NCBI GenBank assembly: GCA_035573675.1
Contig: DATMAB010000026.1
Span: 114,501-178,500, forward strand
Length of the DNA: 64,000 nucleotides
Reading direction: 5' to 3'
From: Terriglobales bacterium
GTDB taxonomy: Bacteria; Acidobacteriota; Terriglobia; Terriglobales; Acidobacteriaceae
Shown here piece by piece: positions 52,402 to 61,179 of this stretch. The notes under the pieces were generated by a model. The model saw only the letters and a list, made by a program, of their open reading frames with translations. It had not been told where the DNA came from and ran no database searches. A program made the translations under genes and the position numbers. Positions within the stretch are counted from its first letter, which is position 1, and every line of letters starts with the position of its first letter.

Positions 52402-53610
52402 ATGTCCAGGCGACTGAAAGCCATCCTCATAGGAACCTCCGCAGTAGTGGCGTTGTTTGCTGTTCTGGGCGGGTTGGGCGTGCGCGCGGCCTCGGGCGAC
52501 GGCGCCTATCGCCAACTGGGCGTCTACGGCGAAGTGCTGCAGCGCATCCGCAGCGAGTACGTCGAAGAGCCCAACATGACCCAGGTCACCGACGGCGCGC
52601 TGCACGGTCTGGTGGAGTCGCTGGACGCCAATTCCAGCTACCTGAATCCCTCCGAGTATCGCCTCTACAAGCAGCACCGCGCCGACGGCAAGGGCAACAT
52701 CGGCGCCACACTCTCCAAGCGCTTCGGCTACGCGGCGGTCATCTCGGTCATCCCCGGCGGTCCGGCGGCCAAGGCGGGCGTCGAGGGTGGGGACATCATT
52801 GAGGCCATCGACGGTCGCTCCACCCGCGAGATGTCCCTGGCCGAGATCCAGAACCTGATGCCCGGGCAGGTGGGTTCCAACATCACCTTCTCCATCGTGC
52901 GTGCCCGCCGCAACGAGCCGCAGAAAATCACGGTCACGCGCGACCTGGTGCGTGTCCCGCCGGTCTCCGAGCGCGTGCTCGAAGGCGACGTCGGCTACCT
53001 CAAGGTCGAGACCCTGGGCAAGGGCCGCGCCCAGGAGATTGCTTCCAAGATCCGCGCTTTGGAGAATGCCGGCGCCAAAAGCCTGGTGCTGGACTTGCGC
53101 GGCGTCGCGGAAGGCGAACTCTCCGAGGGCGTCGCCGTAGCCAACCTGTTCCTCGACCGTGGCGTTATCGCCTACCTCGAAGGGCAGAAGTATGCGCGTG
53201 AGACCTTCACCGCCGATCCGGCCAAGGCCATCACCAGCCTGCCGCTGGTCGTGCTGGTGGACCGCGGTACTGCGGGCGCAGCCGAGGTCGTTGCCGCAGC
53301 CGTCCTGGAGAACGCTCGCGGCGATGTGGTCGGCGGGCGTACTTTCGGACTGGGTTCGGTGCAGAAGATCATTGAGATCGGCGACGGGTCGGCCCTCATC
53401 CTCTCGGTCGCCAAGTACTACTCGCCCGGCGGCAAGGCCATCCAGGACAACGCCGTCACTCCCAACGTGGTCGTCGCTTCCGCCCAGGACCAGTTCGACC
53501 TCGAGGGGGAGGGCGAGGCGGAAGGTCCCGAGGAACCCGCCAAACCGGGCGCACGCGAGGATGACGTCCTGAAGCGCGCCCTTGATCTCGTAAAAGGCCG
53601 CAAGTCGTAG
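52402..53610 (+). CDS. S41-family (C-terminal processing peptidase-like) protein lacking the catalytic Ser and Lys
   Basis: A 402-aa exported protein with a signal or anchor helix (residues 7-28), a PDZ domain (about 95-190; VISVIPGGPAAKAGVEGGD) and an S41 core (about 195-385). In active CtpA/Prc proteins the catalytic Ser is in a TASASE-type motif and the Lys in TFGKG. Here these are GTAGAAE (Gly292) and TFGLGSVQ (Leu317), so both catalytic residues are missing although the fold is intact. It may be a scaffold or inhibitor that binds C-terminal tails in the periplasm (inference). The C-terminus is acidic (EGEGEAEGPEEP). Confidence 0.82.
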   Translation: MSRRLKAILIGTSAVVALFAVLGGLGVRAASGDGAYRQLGVYGEVLQRIRSEYVEEPNMTQVTDGALHGLVESLDANSSYLNPSEYRLYKQHRADGKGNIGATLSKRFGYAAVISVIPGGPAAKAGVEGGDIIEAIDGRSTREMSLAEIQNLMPGQVGSNITFSIVRARRNEPQKITVTRDLVRVPPVSERVLEGDVGYLKVETLGKGRAQEIASKIRALENAGAKSLVLDLRGVAEGELSEGVAVANLFLDRGVIAYLEGQKYARETFTADPAKAITSLPLVVLVDRGTAGAAEVVAAAVLENARGDVVGGRTFGLGSVQKIIEIGDGSALILSVAKYYSPGGKAIQDNAVTPNVVVASAQDQFDLEGEGEAEGPEEPAKPGAREDDVLKRALDLVKGRKS

Positions 53611-53639
53611 GGGTTCAGAAGGTCTCACATCCCGGGCCT

Positions 53640-53755
53640 CGGAACGATGGTTGTGGTGTCCAATCCTCTGAGAACTGGGACACTGAGAACTGAGAACCGA
53701 GAGCTGGCCTTTCTCTAGCCACTAGCCACTGACCACTAGCCACTGTATTCTTGGT
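53640..53755. repeat. Degenerate GAGAACTG / CTAGCCACTAGCCACT repeat
   Basis: The gap before the penicillin-binding protein gene holds GAGAACTGGGACACTGAGAA and then CTAGCCACTAGCCACTGACC plus ACTAGCCACTG. These are short-unit imperfect tandem repeats of the same style as in the other gaps (3.1, 4.3, 5.9 and 62.1 kb). A TATGCT at 53755-53760 may be the -10 of the next gene. Confidence 0.6.
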
Positions 53756-53779
53756 ATGCTCCGGCACGCGTAGTAGTAG

Positions 53780-56011
53780 ATGGAACCCTTCGAGTCGCTA
53801 ACCCCTTCCGAACAGGCTCCCCGCAGGAAGCTGGTCGGCAAAGTCCTGATCGCCTTTCTGCTGATGGCGGCGGTCGTGGCCGGCGCCGGCGCCGGCCTGC
53901 TGCTCGTCTACACCACCGACCTGCCGCAGGTCGCCGAACTGGAGCACTATCGGCCCAGCGCGGTCACCGAGCTCTACGACGACCGCGGGCGCGTGATCGG
54001 CTCGTTCGCGCTGCAGCGGCGCATCATCGCCTCCTATGACGACTATCCGGTAGTCCTGCGCGAGGCCATCCTCTCTATCGAGGACAAGGAGTTCGAGAGC
54101 CACTGGGGCGTCAATGTCTGGCGCGTGGCCGGCGCGGCGTGGCGCAACCTGGTCTCCGGCCGCATGCAGCAGGGCGCTTCCACGCTCACCATGCAGCTCT
54201 CGCGCAATCTGTTTCTTTCCCCCGACCGGAAACTGGGCCGCAAGATTCAGGAATCGCTGCTCGCCATCCAGATCGAGCGCCGCTTCACCAAGGCCCAGAT
54301 TTTCACCATGTACGCCAACCAGATCTATCTGGGCCATGGCAACTACGGTTTCGAATCCGCCTCGCAATACTACTTCTCGAAACCGGCGCGCGACCTGACG
54401 CTGGAGGAAGCGGCGCTTCTGGCCGGGCTGCCGCAGAGCCCGGAATCGCTCTCTCCCATCAATCGGCCGGAGCGCGCGCTGGCCCGCCGCAACCTGGTGC
54501 TCAACGCGATGCTGGAGGACGGAAAGATCACCGCCGAGCAGGCCACGCGCGCCAAAGCCTCGCCCATCCGCCTGAAGGTAAACGTTCCCACCAACAGCCT
54601 GGCGCCCTACTTCGTCGAGGAAGTTCGCCAGTACCTGGAACGGAAGTACGGCAGCGACGAGGTCCATCGTGGCGGCCTGCGCGTCTACACCACGCTCAAT
54701 CTCGAACTGCAGAAAGCCGCCAATAAAGCGGTGCTCGACGGCCTGGCTGCCTACGAGCGCCGCCACGGCTGGAAGGGCAAATTGCGCAATGTGCTGCGCA
54801 TGGGCGAAACCCTCGAGGCCTGGCGGCATCCGGACTGGAGCGAACCCATCGAGCCGGGCAGCTACGTGCATGCGCTGGTTACCCAAGTGACACCAGCCAC
54901 CGCGACTGTGAAGCTGGGCAAACGGATGGCGGAGCTGGCGCCTTCCGATATCGCCTGGACCGGGCGCCGCTCCCCGGACAAACTGCTCGAAGTCGGGGAC
55001 ATCGTCTATGTGCGCGTCGTCTCTCTGGAGGGCGCGGACCGTGCGAAGGCCGTCCTGGAGCAGGATTCCGGCGCGCAAGGCGCGTTGCTGGCCATGGACA
55101 ACGCGACCGGCGACATCAAAGCCATGGTCGGGGGCCGCGACTTCGATGAATCCAAGTTCAACCGCGCCACGCAAGCCCTGCGCCAGGTAGGCTCCTCCTT
55201 CAAGCCCTACGTCTATACGGCCGCCATCGAGGAGGGCATGTCGCCGAACGACGTGGTCATCGATGCGCCGACCGTATTCGTTTCCGGCGGCGGACCCTAC
55301 GCGCCCCGCAACTACGACGGCAAGTATGAAGGCGCCATCACGCTGCGACGGGCGCTGGCCCAGTCGCGCAACGTGCCCGCGGTCAAAGTGGCCGAGGCGG
55401 TCGGGATCAACAGAGTCATCGACACGGCGCGACGCTTTGGCGTCACTTCACCGATGCCGCCCTACTTGCCGGTGGCGCTGGGCTCAGCCGAAGTCACGCT
55501 CGCCGAACAGACGGCATCGTTTGCCGTCTTTCCCAATGACGGCGTGCGCGTGACTCCGCATTACATCCGCCGCGTCACCGATTACGACGGCCGCGTGCTG
55601 GAGGAGAACTTCCCCGAAGTGCGCGACGTCATCTCCGCCCGCACCGCCCGCATCATGACCATGATGCTCCAGGGCGTGGTGCAGTTCGGCACCGCCGTGC
55701 GCGCCAAGTCGCTGGGCCACGCGCTCGCCGGCAAGACCGGCACCACCAACGACTTCACCGACGCCTGGTTCATGGGCTTCTCGCCCTCGCTCACCTGCGG
55801 CGTCTGGGTGGGCTTCGACGAGAAAAAGACCCTGGGCGCGAGGGAAACCGGCGGGGTGGCCGCGCTGCCTATCTGGATCGACTTCATGAAGGTGGCGCTC
55901 GAGGGGCGCGACGGCGAAGAGTTCATTCCCGCGCCGCCCGTGCCGCCCACCGCCATCGCCCAGAAAATCGATACGCCGGACGAAACCCCGGGCGACGGGG
56001 AAGCGCATTAG
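53780..56011 (+). CDS. Class A penicillin-binding protein (PBP1A-like), bifunctional peptidoglycan synthase
   Basis: A 743-aa inner-membrane enzyme with a single N-terminal helix (VLIAFLLMAAVVAGAGAGLLL). The GT51 glycosyltransferase domain (about 65-240) has the catalytic Glu in AILSIEDKEFESHWG, then GASTLTMQLSRNLFLS and KIQESLLAIQIER. The transpeptidase domain (about 420-700) has SSFK with Ser472, SRN in AQSRNVPAVK, and KTGT at Lys652. It polymerises glycan strands and cross-links peptides in the periplasm. The C-terminal tail is Pro/acidic. Confidence 0.93.
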   Translation: MEPFESLTPSEQAPRRKLVGKVLIAFLLMAAVVAGAGAGLLLVYTTDLPQVAELEHYRPSAVTELYDDRGRVIGSFALQRRIIASYDDYPVVLREAILSIEDKEFESHWGVNVWRVAGAAWRNLVSGRMQQGASTLTMQLSRNLFLSPDRKLGRKIQESLLAIQIERRFTKAQIFTMYANQIYLGHGNYGFESASQYYFSKPARDLTLEEAALLAGLPQSPESLSPINRPERALARRNLVLNAMLEDGKITAEQATRAKASPIRLKVNVPTNSLAPYFVEEVRQYLERKYGSDEVHRGGLRVYTTLNLELQKAANKAVLDGLAAYERRHGWKGKLRNVLRMGETLEAWRHPDWSEPIEPGSYVHALVTQVTPATATVKLGKRMAELAPSDIAWTGRRSPDKLLEVGDIVYVRVVSLEGADRAKAVLEQDSGAQGALLAMDNATGDIKAMVGGRDFDESKFNRATQALRQVGSSFKPYVYTAAIEEGMSPNDVVIDAPTVFVSGGGPYAPRNYDGKYEGAITLRRALAQSRNVPAVKVAEAVGINRVIDTARRFGVTSPMPPYLPVALGSAEVTLAEQTASFAVFPNDGVRVTPHYIRRVTDYDGRVLEENFPEVRDVISARTARIMTMMLQGVVQFGTAVRAKSLGHALAGKTGTTNDFTDAWFMGFSPSLTCGVWVGFDEKKTLGARETGGVAALPIWIDFMKVALEGRDGEEFIPAPPVPPTAIAQKIDTPDETPGDGEAH

Positions 56012-56057
56012 TGGGAATCAGCCGCCAGCCGAAGGCTCGGCCCTAAGGAAGACCCCC

Positions 56058-56215
56058 TCCCCCTATACCCACGGTCTTTGAAAACACAGGAGTTACAGGC
56101 TGTGGTCTGCGGAGAATCCTTGATTTCAAAGAGCTTAAGTCCTCGGTCTTTGATTCCCAAGGACTTAGCGGTATGAGAACCGCACAAAATAATAATATCA
56201 CTTAAGAAAGCAGCT
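56058..56215. repeat. Intergenic repeat with GGTCTTTGA units and a hairpin
   Basis: The unit GGTCTTTGA-N6-AGGA(G/C)TTA occurs twice in direct orientation (from about 56080 and about 56143), with an inverted partial copy (CTTGATTTCAAAGAGCTTAA) between them. TAAGTCCT and AGGACTTA form an 8-bp inverted repeat around the second unit. The 3' part (56185-56215) is AT-rich. Nothing coding is seen. Confidence 0.45.
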
Positions 56216-56278
56216 GTCAAGAGATTTTTCAATGGAAAAAGTAATGCGAGGCGGCTAGCAGGCCGCAGGCCCGCAGGG

Positions 56279-56314
56279 CCGAAACAGATTAGCCCAGCCC
56301 GTAAGGGCTGGGTC
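56279..56314 (+). repeat. Left 36-bp inverted repeat with internal hairpin
   Basis: Begins CCGAAACAGATTAGCCCAGC and ends GGGCTGGGTC; perfect reverse complement of 56853-56888. The internal stem is eight base pairs with a GTAA loop. Confidence 0.85.
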
Positions 56315-56368
56315 AGGGTAGGGGTAGGATGCGGCGAGCCCGCGGAGCGGGCGACACAGGGAGGCAAC

Positions 56369-56812
56369 GTGCCGCAATCCTTTGTCAGCAACAATCTGCA
56401 CATCATCTTCAGCACCCGCGAGCGCCGGCCGATGATTCCGCGGGAGATTCAAAAGCGGCTATGGGCCTACCTCGCTGGGATTGCGAGAAACATCGGAGGG
56501 CATCCGATGGCGATTGGCGGAACCGAAGACCATGTGCACATACTCGCGGCGTTGCCGGCGGATTTGTCGATCGCCAAAGCCGTGAACCTGTTGAAGTCGA
56601 ATTCGTCGAAGTGGATGGGGGAGCAAGGGCGTGAGTTCGCGTGGCAACGAGGGTATGGAGCATTCAGCGTGAGCGTCTCGAATCTGGCGAGCGTGACGGA
56701 ATACATCGAGAGCCAGGAGGAACATCACCGGCGGAGGGATTTCAAGCAGGAATTCATTGCCTTGTTGAAACGCCTCCGGATCGAGTTTGATCCGCGGTAC
56801 CTGTTCGAATAG
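56369..56812 (+). CDS. IS200/IS605-like Y1 transposase (RAYT-type)
   Basis: A 147-aa HUH-type single-strand transposase. The metal-binding HUH motif is His55-Val-His57 (TEDHVHILAAL) and the catalytic tyrosine is probably Tyr112 (VTEYIESQEEHH). Such REP-associated tyrosine transposases act on single-stranded hairpins and usually stay at one locus, spreading short palindromes instead of themselves. The start is GTG 56369 behind GGGAGG. No tnpB-like gene is present. Confidence 0.88.
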   Translation: MPQSFVSNNLHIIFSTRERRPMIPREIQKRLWAYLAGIARNIGGHPMAIGGTEDHVHILAALPADLSIAKAVNLLKSNSSKWMGEQGREFAWQRGYGAFSVSVSNLASVTEYIESQEEHHRRRDFKQEFIALLKRLRIEFDPRYLFE

Positions 56813-56852
56813 TGCCGCCCGGTTCGCGGGCTTTATCGTTTCTTCGCTTGCG

Positions 56853-56888
56853 GACCCAGCCCTTACGGGCTGGGCTAATCTGTTTCGG
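56853..56888 (-). repeat. Right 36-bp inverted repeat with internal hairpin
   Basis: Begins GACCCAGCCCTTACGGGCTG and ends TAATCTGTTTCGG; perfect reverse complement of 56279-56314. Confidence 0.85.
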
Positions 56889-56937
56889 CGCTGCGCGCCT
56901 GGGGATGACCTCTAACATCCGTGACATGGGGCCATTG

Positions 56938-57632
56938 CTACCACGTTCCATGCCCATATTCTGGAGTCTCAAATGTGTGTGATTCAGAGCCGCCGATTGT
57001 ATCCCGCAGCGTAAGCACACAACTCAGAAAGTGTGTGTCCTTCTCAGGGATGTCGTTGACGAAGAAGACAAGCTGACCTGGGCCGATTGTCTTCTCGGCC
57101 TCCACCGTTAAAACATCACCGGGCGCCAAGTCTGTGCCCGCTATTCCGACGTGCGCGGTAGTTGTTTGAACCCCCGTCTTGCGCAGTTGCCGAAGGTCGG
57201 AATAGCTCTTTTTCAGTTCGGGGATTGCTAAATCAAATTTATTGACGGTCGAATGCCGATTGCCGCGGTTTTCAACCAACAGCTCGAGTCGAATACAGAT
57301 ACCATGCACTGCTCGCGTGTTTGGATCCGCCAAACGGTAGAACATGGATCGGCGCGGATGTATGACAAGTTCTGCACCGCGTTGCGCCAGGGAACCCACC
57401 CTTTCTTGTAGCAGCTGAATCTTCTCCTCCTGTTGAAGGAAGAGTCGAAAGGAAGCAACAAAGAATGCAACGGCGAATACAACAAGGGGCACCCAGCGAG
57501 GAAATCTGGAAAGCGTGAATAAAAGGCAGGAAGGTAAGTTGCAATTGTAGAGCCGAAGCCAAGCACCGCGAGGGTGGCCAGCCACCACTGACGAAATAGA
57601 GCTCCAGAGAAGCGTCGAAGATCTCTGTACAT
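56938..57632 (-). pseudogene. Frameshifted hypothetical two-helix membrane protein
   Basis: The main frame (56938 up to about 57510) encodes PRWVPLVVFAVAFFVASFRL, a coiled-coil-like QQEEKIQLLQERVGSLAQRG and a beta-rich soluble domain. A second frame from ATG 57632 (MYRDLRRFSGALFRQWWLAT, then a helix ATLAVLGFGSTIATYLPAF) joins it if one base changes near 57510 (…YSRFP then PRWVP…). Joined, the protein would have two membrane helices followed by an extracytoplasmic or cytoplasmic domain of about 140 residues. No family recognised. Base composition is less GC-rich than neighbours, suggesting acquired DNA. It could be a real frameshift or a read error; alternatively a shorter protein starts at GTG 57588. 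Confidence 0.5.
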
Positions 57633-57657
57633 GGCCAATCTCTACCGACGGTTGGGG

Positions 57658-58968
57658 CTAGCGCGCCGCGCCTGCCATCCGAACTTCCTCCACCGCCGCG
57701 AAGCACTGGTCGAGGATGCGCGCGGCCTCGTCCACATCGCTCCGGGCGATGTTGAGCGGCGGCGACATGCGAATGACGTTGCCGTGCAGCCCGCCGCGGC
57801 CGATGAGCAGGCCGCGCTTGCGCGCTTCTTCCATGAGGGCAAGCGTAGCTTGCGTGGCCGGCTCTTTCGACTTGCGGTCGGCCACTAGCTCCAGCGCCTG
57901 CATCAGGCCCATGCCGCGCACGTCACCGATCAGCGGGTGCTTCTCCTTGAGCTCTTCCAGCTTTTCCCGGAAGTAGCCGCCGACCACGGCCGCGTTGGTG
58001 CGCAGGTCATCCTCCTCGATGAGATCGATGACCGCCTTGGCGGTGACGCAGGTTACGGGGTTCCCGCCGAAGGTGGAGATGGTCAGGCCCTGGAAAGAGT
58101 CGGCGATCTCGGGCCGGGCGACGGTCAGGCCCACGGGGATGCCGTTGGCCAGCCCCTTGGCGGAAGTGAGGATATCGGGCTCGACTTCCCAGTGCTCGAT
58201 GCCGAACCACTTGTGCCCGGTGCGGCCCCAGGCGGTCTGCACTTCGTCGGCGATGAAGTCGCCGCCGTACTGCCGCACGATGTTGAAGGCCAGTTTGAAG
58301 TATTCCTTGGGCGGAGTGATGAAGCCGCCGACGCCCTGGATGGGCTCGGCCAGCAGCGCGGCGATGCGGCCCGAAGTCGAAGTCTGGATGACCTGCTCGA
58401 TGTCGTTGACGCAGGCGATGTCGCACTCCGGGTACTTCAGACCCAAGGGACACCGGTAGCAGTAGGGATTCATGGCATGCACGATGCCGACTTCGATGGT
58501 GCCCTTGCGCCAGGTGTGCAGGCCGGTCATGGCACGGGCCATCGACGAGCGGCCGCTGTAGCCGTGGCGCAGCGCCACGATCTCGAAGTTGCCGGTGTGC
58601 ATGCGCGCGACCTGCACCGCGGTCTCATTGGCCTCGGTGCCGCTGTTCGTAAAGAACGATTTCTTGAGCGCGCCGGGCGTGATCTCCGCGATCTTTTCCG
58701 CCAGCGCCACCATCGGCTCGGTAGGGAAGCAGGTGGAGACGTGCTGGAGCTTTTCAATCTGCGCCCTGGTTTTTTCGGTGATGCGCGGGTTGGCGTGGCC
58801 CACGCTGATGGTGACGATGCCGCCGAAGAAATCCAGGTACTTGCGCCCGTCAGTGTCCCAGACGTGCTGCATGAAGCCGCGGTCGAGCGGCAACGGCTCC
58901 TGATAGTAGGTCGCGACCGAGGGGAAGATGAATTCCTTCTGCTTGCGCACGATCTCTTCGCGGGTCAT
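57658..58968 (-). CDS. Class III aminotransferase (AGXT2/GabT-like)
   Basis: A 436-aa PLP enzyme of the ornithine/GABA aminotransferase group. Segments include FFGGIVTISVGHANPRI, TNSGTEANETAVQVAR (PLP phosphate site), DEVQTAWGRTGHKWF (Asp for the pyridine nitrogen), the Schiff-base Lys in LTSAKGLANGIPVG, and STFGGNPVTC. The closest match by eye is alanine-glyoxylate/beta-aminoisobutyrate type. A run of cysteines (YCYRCPLGLKYPECDIAC, about residues 163-180) is a known insertion in this subgroup. ATG 58968 (MTREEIV) is chosen over a longer frame with a non-conserved basic extension. Confidence 0.85.
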   Translation of the reverse strand: MTREEIVRKQKEFIFPSVATYYQEPLPLDRGFMQHVWDTDGRKYLDFFGGIVTISVGHANPRITEKTRAQIEKLQHVSTCFPTEPMVALAEKIAEITPGALKKSFFTNSGTEANETAVQVARMHTGNFEIVALRHGYSGRSSMARAMTGLHTWRKGTIEVGIVHAMNPYCYRCPLGLKYPECDIACVNDIEQVIQTSTSGRIAALLAEPIQGVGGFITPPKEYFKLAFNIVRQYGGDFIADEVQTAWGRTGHKWFGIEHWEVEPDILTSAKGLANGIPVGLTVARPEIADSFQGLTISTFGGNPVTCVTAKAVIDLIEEDDLRTNAAVVGGYFREKLEELKEKHPLIGDVRGMGLMQALELVADRKSKEPATQATLALMEEARKRGLLIGRGGLHGNVIRMSPPLNIARSDVDEAARILDQCFAAVEEVRMAGAAR

Positions 58969-59066
58969 GAGCAGAGTCCTTTCCGCGGACGCGTGCGGCG
59001 TTCGCCGGGAAATGAAGAAACACATCTTCTCACGGAAGCCGCGCTCTGGCACACTGGCTTAGAACG

Positions 59067-59807
59067 ATGACGGCGAAGAGCGTCTTCCGCGGACTGCTGC
59101 TGGGTGTGGCGCTGGTCTTCGTGGCCATGGTGTCGGGATTGCTGGCCATGCGCTGGGCCATCCACGGGCACGAAGTGGAGATCCCCAGGCTGGTGGGCAT
59201 GGCGCCGGTGGAGGCGGAGCGCCGGCTGCGTACGCAGGGATTGCGGCTCGAAATCGAAGGCCGTTTCTACAGCGCCGACGTGCCCGAAGGGCACATCGTT
59301 TCGCAGCAGCCGCCTGCGGGCACGAAAGTGCGCGGCGGATGGCGCGTGCGGGTGGCGGTGAGCCTGGGCTCGCAGCGCGCCGAAGTTCCGAGCGTGGTGG
59401 GCCAGAGCTTGCGCGTCGCCGAGATCAACGTGGTGCGGCGGGGGCTGGAGGTGGGCAACATCGCCGTCGTACATCTGCCCGATCTGCCGGAAGACCAGGT
59501 GGTGGCGCAAAGCCCGCCGCCCTACGGCGGCCCGACCGCATCGCCGCGTGTGAACCTGCTGGTGACCGCGCCGCGCGATACGGAAGCCTTCGTCATGCCC
59601 GACCTGGTGGGACAGCCGCTGGCCGAGGCGTCAGCGGCGGTGGAGCAGGCGGGGCTGCTGGTGGGCAACGTCACCGTGGTGTTCGGCGAGCCCAAGACCG
59701 GGGATCCAACCTCCATCGCCAAGCCCACCGTCGTCAGCCGGCAGATGCCGGCGCCGGGCACGCGGGTGACGCCGGGCACCGTCGTGCACTTCGAAATCAC
59801 ACGCTGA
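59067..59807 (+). CDS. Membrane-anchored PASTA-domain protein
   Basis: A 246-aa protein with one N-terminal helix (FRGLLLGVALVFVAMVSGLLA) and three PASTA domains (about 37-102, 103-172 and 173-246), each with the P-x-L/V-x-G-x2-x2-A pattern (IPRLVGMAPVEAERRL; VPSVVGQSLRVAEINV; MPDLVGQPLAEASAAV). PASTA domains bind peptidoglycan or muropeptides outside the membrane. No kinase or transpeptidase domain is attached. It is divergent from the aminotransferase and convergent with rsmB. Confidence 0.85.
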   Translation: MTAKSVFRGLLLGVALVFVAMVSGLLAMRWAIHGHEVEIPRLVGMAPVEAERRLRTQGLRLEIEGRFYSADVPEGHIVSQQPPAGTKVRGGWRVRVAVSLGSQRAEVPSVVGQSLRVAEINVVRRGLEVGNIAVVHLPDLPEDQVVAQSPPPYGGPTASPRVNLLVTAPRDTEAFVMPDLVGQPLAEASAAVEQAGLLVGNVTVVFGEPKTGDPTSIAKPTVVSRQMPAPGTRVTPGTVVHFEITR

Positions 59808-59841
59808 GACGCAGGAGACACAGCAAGGTGCGCCTCTGCGA

Positions 59842-61179
59842 TCATAGGCGGCCACGTTCCAGAATCGCTGCGAAGAAGCCGTCGCAGGGATGCACGCCGG
59901 GTAGCGTGCGCAGGTACAGACCGCGGAGGAGCGAATCGACATCGCTCCAGACGAGCAGTCCGTCGGCGCGAAGGCGCGCGAGTTCTGGGCCGCAGTCGAT
60001 GAGGCGCACATCCTTCCGCTGGGCCAGCACCTCTTCCACGACTTGCTCGTCTTCTTCCGGTTCGAGCGAGCAGGTGGAGTAGATGACGCGCCCGCCCGCC
60101 GTGACCTGGGCCAGCGCGGCGGAGAGAATGGCAACCTGCCGGGCATGAAGGTCAGGAAGGTCTTGCGGCCGCAGACGCCACTTGATTTCGGGATTGCGCG
60201 CGAGCGTGCCCGTGCCCGTGCAAGGCACATCCGCGAGCACGGCGTCGAAACCGCCGGCGAAGGGCAGGCACGTGGCATCGGCGGCCATGACGCGCACGTT
60301 GGAGGCGCGCACTTGTAGGCGGAGCAGGCGGGCGCGATGCGGGTGAAGGTCGGTGGCGATCACGAGCGCCTCGGGATGGCGCGTGGCGATGGCAGCGCAC
60401 TTGCCGCCGGGCGCAGCGCAGCAATCGAGGATGCGCCGGCCGCCCCCTACCAGCAGCGCGACAAGCTGCGAGGCCTCATCCTGAAAGTGGACGCGGCCGC
60501 TGGCGAAGACAGGCGTGACGGTAACGTCTCCACTCACGACGCGCCGCGCGGTTGAGACCAGCACACCGGGCGTGAGCTTGATGCCGGCCGCAGTGAGGTC
60601 CGATTCAACCGCAGGATCGTCGACCCGCAGCACGGCCTGCGGTGGTCGCTGGTCGAATTGGCAGAGCAAAGTTGCGGTTTCGAGACCGAATCGACCGGCC
60701 CAGCGCTCCACCAGCCACGGCGGATGCGCAAACTGTTCAGCCAGTTCCGAAGCGTCGCCCGGCGGTTGTGCGGCAGGCTTCAGGCTGCCGGCATTTTTCG
60801 CCAGGCGGCGCAGCACGGCATTGACGAAGGGCGCGGCGAAACGCTTGCCCGCACGCTTGGTCAACTCGACGCTTTCATCCACGGCAGCGTGTACGGGTAC
60901 GCGGTCCAAAAATCCGAGCTGATAAACCGCGAGCCGCAGCGCCAGCAGTACTTCGGCATCAAGCTTGGCCAGGGCCTGGCGCGAAAGGGGTGCCAGTACA
61001 GCGTCCAGTCGCGAGCGCCAGCGGAGCACACCCATCACCAGCTCGGTGGTGAGGGCGCGATCGGCGGGTGAGAGCGGGTCGAGCATGCGCGAGTGCAACA
61101 GCTCATCCGTCCAGGCGGATTGCCGGTCCACGCGCAACAGGATGTCGAAGGCGGCGGCGCGGGCAGGTGAGACCGGCAT
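59842..61179 (-). CDS. rsmB: 16S rRNA (cytosine-967-C5)-methyltransferase
   Basis: RsmB (Sun/Fmu) methylates C967 of 16S rRNA with SAM. The 445-aa protein has the N-terminal NusB-like domain (about 1-140; RAAAFDILLRVD, VPVHAAVDESVEL) and a C-terminal Rossmann methyltransferase. The SAM site is LDCCAAPGGKCAAIA and the two catalytic cysteines are in VPCTGTGTLARNPE and YSTCSLEPEED. ATG 61179 overlaps the fmt stop as TGATG, so the two are coupled. Confidence 0.92.
   Translation of the reverse strand: MPVSPARAAAFDILLRVDRQSAWTDELLHSRMLDPLSPADRALTTELVMGVLRWRSRLDAVLAPLSRQALAKLDAEVLLALRLAVYQLGFLDRVPVHAAVDESVELTKRAGKRFAAPFVNAVLRRLAKNAGSLKPAAQPPGDASELAEQFAHPPWLVERWAGRFGLETATLLCQFDQRPPQAVLRVDDPAVESDLTAAGIKLTPGVLVSTARRVVSGDVTVTPVFASGRVHFQDEASQLVALLVGGGRRILDCCAAPGGKCAAIATRHPEALVIATDLHPHRARLLRLQVRASNVRVMAADATCLPFAGGFDAVLADVPCTGTGTLARNPEIKWRLRPQDLPDLHARQVAILSAALAQVTAGGRVIYSTCSLEPEEDEQVVEEVLAQRKDVRLIDCGPELARLRADGLLVWSDVDSLLRGLYLRTLPGVHPCDGFFAAILERGRL

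Larger units (their letters stand above)
56279..56888. mobile_element. RAYT-type IS200-like element bounded by perfect 36-bp inverted repeats
   Basis: Left end 56279-56314 and right end 56853-56888 are exact reverse complements over 36 bases. Each contains its own hairpin (CCCAGCCC-GTAA-GGGCTGGG). Just inside, a second, imperfect inverted pair is visible: AGCCCGCGGAGCGGGCGACA at about 56338-56357, matched by the complement of about 56814-56834. One transposase gene fills the space. Hairpin-tipped inverted copies around a Y1 transposase are the REP/RAYT (REPIN-like) arrangement. Confidence 0.75.
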
